In this document: positions 23,482-27,249 of the stretch, in pieces
How positions within the stretch are numbered: the first letter of the stretch is position 1
How the letters are laid out: each line of letters starts with the position of its first letter
Origin: Pseudomonadota bacterium
GTDB lineage: Bacteria; Pseudomonadota; Alphaproteobacteria; Rhizobiales; Rhizobiaceae
DNA: 27,249 nucleotides
NCBI GenBank assembly: GCA_023399635.1
Contig: JAEWOP010000231.1
Location: 1 to 27,249, forward strand
Direction of reading: 5' to 3'
The notes under the pieces: generated by a model
Told to the model about the DNA's origin: nothing
Database searches by the model: none
What the model saw: the letters and a program-made list of their open reading frames with translations, nothing else
Program-made: the position numbers and the translations under genes

Positions 23482-24266
23482 GCAGCTCCGGCGCGAAGCT
23501 CCGCCAACCGCTTTACCGCCGTTGCGGGAAGGCGCAGATGCGGGTTCGCTTCGGCGGTTTCGATCAGCAGCTGATCGCTCGCCTTCTCCAGTGTGCTCGT
23601 CAACGTCTCGAAGAACTCGTCTGGATCAAGGCCAGGCATGATCGGCGGCAGGATGCGAACCTTGAAATGACCCGGGAAACGGACGAAACGGCGGCGGGGC
23701 CAGAACAGCCCCGGATGCATGGCAATCGGCACAACCGGAACCTGGATATCACGGTAGATGCGTGCGATCCCGTAACGATAGGCCGGCTCCGCCCCTGCTG
23801 GTCTTCGTGTCCCTTCCGGATAGATGATCAATTGGCGGCCATCTGCCATTTCGTGCTTGGTCCGCTCCATCACGGCGACCATGACCTTGCCACGCGCGCC
23901 GCGATCCACCGGGATCATCCGCTGCTTCATCACATACCAGCCGAACAGCGGGATCCAGGTCAGCTCGCGCTTTAGAATATACACCGGGTCCTTCTGCCAG
24001 GGCAGGAGAGCGTAGGTATCCCAGAAAGATTGATGCTTCGGCGCAAAGATGCAGCCCCCTTCGGGGATGTTCTCCAGTCCCTCGATCTCGAAAGTCGTGC
24101 CGACGATCTTTTCCATCAGCCAGTGGTTGGAGCGCGCCCAGTTCTTCGGGATCACGAAGGCCTTCTTGCGAGGCAAGAGGAAATAGACCGGTGTCAGAAC
24201 GACCATCTGGATGATCAGGTTGGCATAGAACGCCAGATTGAAGAGGATGGAACGGACCATCAGCAT
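23478..24266 (-). CDS. plsC: 1-acyl-sn-glycerol-3-phosphate acyltransferase
   Basis: PlsC acylates lysophosphatidic acid to phosphatidic acid in membrane lipid synthesis. The 262-residue protein has an N-terminal hydrophobic segment (about 8-31), the catalytic H78-x4-D83 motif (PKHQSFWDTY), the block FGWYVMKQRMIPVDRG, the substrate-binding EGTR (150-153, in YPEGTRRPAG) and VPVVPIAMHPG. All four acyltransferase motifs are present. The ATG at 24266 is used; the Met at residue 3 is an alternative. The YdcF-like gene lies 82 bases upstream on the same strand, and ftsEX precede that, making an envelope-related row. Some homologues act on ornithine lipid precursors (OlsA), which cannot be excluded. 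Confidence 0.93.
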   Translation of the reverse strand: MLMVRSILFNLAFYANLIIQMVVLTPVYFLLPRKKAFVIPKNWARSNHWLMEKIVGTTFEIEGLENIPEGGCIFAPKHQSFWDTYALLPWQKDPVYILKRELTWIPLFGWYVMKQRMIPVDRGARGKVMVAVMERTKHEMADGRQLIIYPEGTRRPAGAEPAYRYGIARIYRDIQVPVVPIAMHPGLFWPRRRFVRFPGHFKVRILPPIMPGLDPDEFFETLTSTLEKASDQLLIETAEANPHLRLPATAVKRLAELRAGAA

Positions 24267-24348
24267 GCGCGACTTCCTTGTGGGTCGCGGTTGCCTACAC
24301 GAGATCGCGGATCAGTGAAAGGGAGGCCCTTCAGGTAGAGATACCTGT

Positions 24349-25089
24349 TCAAAGCGTCCCTTCACTATCAGCGGCGTCGCTACTGGCGCTGGTCCTCAAC
24401 TCGGTTGTGCGGGCCAGTCCCATCCAGTCGCGCAGGTTTGCAGCGACCACTTTCACGTATTCCGACACCATCGTGCGCAGGACGTCGGGCTCGACAAACC
24501 AGGCTCTGCGGGTCAGATCGGAATTGACGACGGGGTAGGGAATATACTCGGTCACCGGGTCGACGCGCCGCAGCTCATGCAGGCTGCGCGGCATGTGGTA
24601 ATTGTTGGTCACCACCAAGACCACGTGAAAGCCATTGTCATGGATCCAGCGGGTGATTTCGACGGCGTTTCCTGTGGTGTTCTGCGCATCATAGCCGATA
24701 TCGACGCAGCAGGAGAAAAGATCCGACGGCGTCTGCGTCATCTTGCGGATCTGGTTCGGTGTGGTTGAGGGATGGGCACCCGAGACCAAAAGCCGTTTGC
24801 CGGCACCGTCACGAAGCAAGCCCATCGCCTGGTCTATGCGCTGGTAGCCTCCGGTCAAGACAACGATAGCGTCGGCTTTGACCGAATCCGGGGCCCTGAG
24901 TGACGCAACGGAATCTGCAAACCAGAGAAAACCACCGAAAGCGGCAGCGACAAGCAGGAAGATTCCGGTGAGGAGCCAGCGCACCGTTCTCCGCAGCCGG
25001 CTATGGCGCGAGAAGAGCTGGCGGGACATGCGTCCTGGGGACGATGCTTCGTGCGATCTGTCCTCTTTCGTGGAACGAGTCTTGCTCAT
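24349..25089 (-). CDS. YdcF/SanA-type DUF218 membrane protein
   Basis: The 246-residue protein has a basic cytosolic N-terminus, one transmembrane helix (about 37-58, VRWLLTGIFLLVAAAFGGFLW) and a DUF218 Rossmann-like domain outside. The domain shows DAIVVLTGGYQRIDQAMGLL, KRLLVSGAH, TTGNAVEITRWI and VTNNYHMPRSLHELRRV, all typical of the YdcF/ElyC/SanA group. ElyC and SanA of E. coli influence peptidoglycan synthesis, undecaprenyl carrier recycling or the envelope barrier. The exact reaction is unsettled. It lies 65 bases downstream of ftsX and 82 upstream of plsC, supporting an envelope role. Short hairpins at 24318-24347 follow its stop but lack T-runs. Confidence 0.9.
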   Translation of the reverse strand: MSKTRSTKEDRSHEASSPGRMSRQLFSRHSRLRRTVRWLLTGIFLLVAAAFGGFLWFADSVASLRAPDSVKADAIVVLTGGYQRIDQAMGLLRDGAGKRLLVSGAHPSTTPNQIRKMTQTPSDLFSCCVDIGYDAQNTTGNAVEITRWIHDNGFHVVLVVTNNYHMPRSLHELRRVDPVTEYIPYPVVNSDLTRRAWFVEPDVLRTMVSEYVKVVAANLRDWMGLARTTELRTSASSDAADSEGTL

Positions 25090-25154
25090 GAATCAGTGCT
25101 TAAACCGAGTTCATGGTAGAGAACAGGTCTTTGTGTCTGGTTGGCCATCATGGG

Positions 25155-26162
25155 TTACGATGCGGGCAGGCCATCGGACCTCCCGGGGTCGGAGCGAATA
25201 AGATCGATCTCGTCGATTGTCCGCATCACCGTTAGCCGCGCCGTCAGCGTCGTCAGGAGAGCGATGACGATCATGGTCGCGAAGATCCCGAGATAGCCTG
25301 CAAGGCCAAGTGAAAAATTGCCGAACAGCGCCGTCGCCTGATCGCTTTCCGGTGTGGCACGGGCATTTGCCTGCCACACGCTCAGCAGCGCAAAAAGGCT
25401 TGCTGCAACGGCGCTGCCTGCGGCCGACCCCTTCAAGCTGATCTTCAGGAAGTGCTTCTGGAATTCCTTCGCGACGAACGCACTTTCCGCGCCGACGAAA
25501 TGCAGCACCTCGACGATGTGGCGGTTGCCGGAAATCACGCCGCGTGTTGCAAAGACGACCGTCAGCACCATCGCGGTGAAGACGAGAATCAAGACCCCGG
25601 TCCCGATCATGACCGTGGTACGCGCCATCGACACCAGGCGATCGACCCAGGTGCGGTGGTCGTCGAGAAAGGCCTGGGGGATCTCCTTTGACAGGAGGGC
25701 GCGCATTGCGGCGAAGTCCGGCGGGTTCTGCTCATCGACGGTGATGATCACAAGCCGCGGTACCGGCAGTTCGTCCAGGTCGAGTCCCGTCCCCAGCCAT
25801 GGCTCCAGGAGACGCGCCGTTGCGGCGTCGTCCATGATCGTACCTTCCTTTGTGCCGACAAAACGCAAGGCCAGGTCCTTTGCCCTCATAAGAGCGGTCT
25901 CCATGTCCAGGCCTTCGACCGGCTTGATCTGGATGGTGATCTCTCGCGAGATCTGGCTCTGCCACCCGGCAGCGGTTGCCCGGACCATGGTGACGGCGCC
26001 CAAGGTCAGGCAAGCCAGAAAGGCCATGATCGCGATCACCACGATCAGCGCATTGCCCTGGATGTTGGAGGGCGGCAAGATAGGCGCTGTCGGGCGCACA
26101 CGCATCGGCGCCCGGCGAGGTGCTGCCGTCTGAGGCGGCGTCGGGCGCGTCATCTCATTCAT
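25155..26162 (-). CDS. ftsX: Cell division ABC transporter permease FtsX
   Basis: FtsX is the membrane half of FtsEX, which at the septum transmits ATP hydrolysis to periplasmic peptidoglycan hydrolase activators. The 335-residue protein has a Pro/Arg-rich cytosolic N-terminus (1-35), four transmembrane segments (about 37-60, 184-207, 243-263 and 285-308) and a large periplasmic loop between the first two (61-183). The C-terminal FtsX permease core includes GNRHIVEVLHFVGAESAFVAKEFQKHF. The ATG at 26162 overlaps the end of ftsE by 8 bases; a second Met lies at codon 4. The order ftsE-ftsX is standard, but ftsY is absent, as is normal outside the gammaproteobacteria. Confidence 0.96.
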   Translation of the reverse strand: MNEMTRPTPPQTAAPRRAPMRVRPTAPILPPSNIQGNALIVVIAIMAFLACLTLGAVTMVRATAAGWQSQISREITIQIKPVEGLDMETALMRAKDLALRFVGTKEGTIMDDAATARLLEPWLGTGLDLDELPVPRLVIITVDEQNPPDFAAMRALLSKEIPQAFLDDHRTWVDRLVSMARTTVMIGTGVLILVFTAMVLTVVFATRGVISGNRHIVEVLHFVGAESAFVAKEFQKHFLKISLKGSAAGSAVAASLFALLSVWQANARATPESDQATALFGNFSLGLAGYLGIFATMIVIALLTTLTARLTVMRTIDEIDLIRSDPGRSDGLPAS

Positions 26163-26814
26163 AGATATCGAGCCGCCCTTCTGTCAGAATCATGCGCCGC
26201 GCATCGACCTTATCCATCAAGGCGAGATCATGGGTGGCGATCACAACGGCAGTTCCCAGCCGGTTCAGCTCCAGAAAAAGGTTGAGGAGGCGCTGTGCCA
26301 TTGGCGGATCGACATTACCCGTCGGCTCGTCCGCAAGGAGGATTTCCGGCCGGTCCATCAGGGCGCGTGCAATGGCGGCGCGCTGTTTCTCACCACCGGA
26401 CAGGACGGCGGGAAGGACGTTTATCCTTTCGCCAAGGCCCACCCATTTGAGGAGCTCGATGACGTCGTTGCGGTAACTGCCTTCCTCCTTTCCGCGCACC
26501 CGCAGCGGCAGGGCGACATTTTCATAGGTGGTCAGGTGGTCCAGAAGCCGGAAATCCTGGAAAACAATACCCACCCGACGGCGAAGCATGGGAAGTTCGC
26601 CACGTGGGATCTGCGACAAATCACGGCCAAACATCCGGATCAGCCCCCGGGTCGGCTGGAGCGACATGAACAGCAATCGCAGCAGTGTGGTTTTGCCTGC
26701 GCCAGAAGGTCCCGTCAGGAACTGGAAGGATCTCTTCGGGATGTCGAAGGTCATGTCCCGGAGGATCTCCGGGCCCATCCCATAGCGCAGGCCGACATTC
26801 TCGAAGTGAATCAA
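26155..26814 (-). CDS. ftsE: Cell division ATP-binding protein FtsE
   Basis: This 219-residue ABC ATPase partners FtsX. Walker A is GPSGAGKT (35-42), the Q-loop lies in VFQDFRLLDHLT (Q87), the signature is LSGGEKQR (139-146), Walker B is ILLADEPTGNVD (159-170, catalytic E164), and the switch histidine is H196 in IATHD. LLDHLTTYENVALPLRV is typical of FtsE. The start is a TTG at 26814; no in-frame ATG gives a complete N-terminal strand, and MIHFENVGLRYG matches the expected FtsE beginning. The non-ATG start may keep expression modest. A candidate promoter with cell-cycle-type motifs lies upstream. Confidence 0.97.
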   Translation of the reverse strand: MIHFENVGLRYGMGPEILRDMTFDIPKRSFQFLTGPSGAGKTTLLRLLFMSLQPTRGLIRMFGRDLSQIPRGELPMLRRRVGIVFQDFRLLDHLTTYENVALPLRVRGKEEGSYRNDVIELLKWVGLGERINVLPAVLSGGEKQRAAIARALMDRPEILLADEPTGNVDPPMAQRLLNLFLELNRLGTAVVIATHDLALMDKVDARRMILTEGRLDIYE

Positions 26815-26919
26815 AGGAATTCCGTATCCTGATGTTCATGCAGCCACCACTTCCGTCCGACTGCACATGCGGCAACCGCCATGGGAATGGGTCGTTTTAG
26901 AGGCCGCATTGGCGAAGCA

Positions 26920-26927
26920 TTAACCAT
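26920..26927. promoter_or_regulatory. CtrA-type half-site upstream of ftsE
   Basis: TTAACCAT matches a motif associated with CtrA-controlled promoters in alphaproteobacteria. It sits just downstream of the predicted ftsE -10 element, where binding would repress initiation. An exact 8-base match can arise by chance about once per window. Confidence 0.3.
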
Positions 26928-26930
26928 TCG

Positions 26931-26959
26931 AATTTACGACTGGGTAGGATCCGATTCAA
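26931..26959 (-). promoter_or_regulatory. Candidate promoter of ftsEX with overlapping GANTC site
   Basis: On the minus strand, TTGAAT (26959-26954), 17 bases, TAAATT (26936-26931), each matching four of six consensus bases. A GATTC site (26953-26957), the target class of the CcrM methylase, overlaps the -35. The leader to the ftsE TTG would be about 110 bases. Confidence 0.4.
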
Positions 26960-27036
26960 TGCCAGTTCTTCCCCGTCCCGGGAGAAGGTGACAATCCGAG
27001 CATTGATGCGCAGCTCCTGCTGGAAAGGAGAGACAG

Positions 27037-27249
27037 ATGGCCGTAATCGACATTCTGCCACCCGAACCTGCCGCGAAACATGTGCGGCGTATCCATCGTG
27101 CGGGCGGAAGCGTCACAGACGCCAACTTCGTCACCCTTCGTTCGGGAGCCGGCGCGGGCAACCGGCGCAGCAGGCATTGGGTTGCGGACGCCATTGCCTT
27201 CATGCCCTCTCCATCATCCGTCCTGCAGCGGGTGGAGCAGGGTCTATCG
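27037..27249 (+). CDS. 5' part of an unidentified gene, cut by the window end
   Basis: An open frame of 71 codons runs from the ATG at 27037 to the window edge without a stop. A strong ribosome site (GGAAAGGAG) lies 7 bases upstream, which makes this start convincing. The visible part begins MAVIDILPPEPAAKHVRRI, continues with a basic, Gly/Ala-rich stretch (residues 19-47, several Arg), and has no signal peptide, transmembrane segment or motif I recognise. It diverges from ftsE with 222 bases between starts. I do not assign a function. The frame on the opposite strand here is a shadow. Confidence 0.6.
   Translation, partial: MAVIDILPPEPAAKHVRRIHRAGGSVTDANFVTLRSGAGAGNRRSRHWVADAIAFMPSPSSVLQRVEQGLS

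Noticed and set aside
24318..24347. Terminator after the YdcF-like gene
   Set aside because: Two short hairpins (including CAGGTA-GAGA-TACCTG at 24332-24347) lack T-runs and are weak, so termination is not supported.

Overview
This window looks like ordinary core chromosome of a GC-rich alphaproteobacterium of the order Rhizobiales, most probably a Rhizobiaceae member (Rhizobium/Agrobacterium/Ensifer type). The pointers are the aerobic cobaltochelatase pair cobS-cobT behind a J-domain protein, the aroK-aroB-CNNM/CorC run divergent from xerD-accA, the hisC-tyrC pair, DUF2125 and DUF3108 envelope proteins, BolA, and the ftsE-ftsX pair. The genus is inferred from gene content and order only; no rRNA or other marker is present.

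Layout. 56-5152: an M20 amidohydrolase (minus) diverges from a D,D-carboxypeptidase and a CobW-type metallochaperone GTPase (plus). These converge on tusA and a YkuD-fold lipoprotein (minus, ATGA-coupled). 5324-7427: accA, xerD and a 51-residue membrane protein (minus). 7587-10617: aroK-aroB (ATGA overlap) and a CNNM/CorC transporter (plus). 10621-15583: bolA (minus) diverges from a J-domain protein, cobS, cobT and a phytase-like secreted protein (plus). 15599-17666: a VUT-family queuosine-precursor transporter and rpmB (minus) diverge from a DUF3108 exported protein. 17719-19752: gloB plus a cupin (minus) diverge from a methyltransferase. 19851-21883: hisC-tyrC. 21886-25089: DUF2125 protein (minus), gamma-glutamylcyclotransferase (plus), then plsC and a YdcF-like protein (minus). 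25155-26814: ftsX and ftsE (minus). 27037-end: the start of an unidentified plus-strand gene cut by the window edge.

Functional themes. Envelope building and remodelling dominates: D,D-carboxypeptidase, YkuD protein, accA, plsC, YdcF, FtsEX and DUF2125/DUF3108 proteins. Around this sit shikimate and tyrosine synthesis (aroK, aroB, hisC, tyrC), cobalamin cobalt insertion (cobS, cobT), metal and sulfur handling (CobW, TusA, CNNM, BolA), and methylglyoxal/glutathione chemistry (gloB, ChaC-like).

I see no insertion sequence, prophage, CRISPR array, tRNA, rRNA or integrase scar. XerD is the chromosomal recombinase. No gene-free stretch exceeds 300 bases; the largest, 16643-16892 (between rpmB and the DUF3108 gene) and 26815-27036 (before ftsE), hold candidate promoters. 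I found no new multi-gene system. The items best worth a second look are a J-protein with a Cys/His cluster in front of cobS-cobT, a CobW protein lacking the usual G4 aspartate, CtrA-like and GANTC motifs before ftsEX and the YkuD gene, a gloB/methyltransferase pair resembling E. coli gloB/yafS, a small conserved-looking membrane protein, and several convergent genes with touching or shared stop codons.
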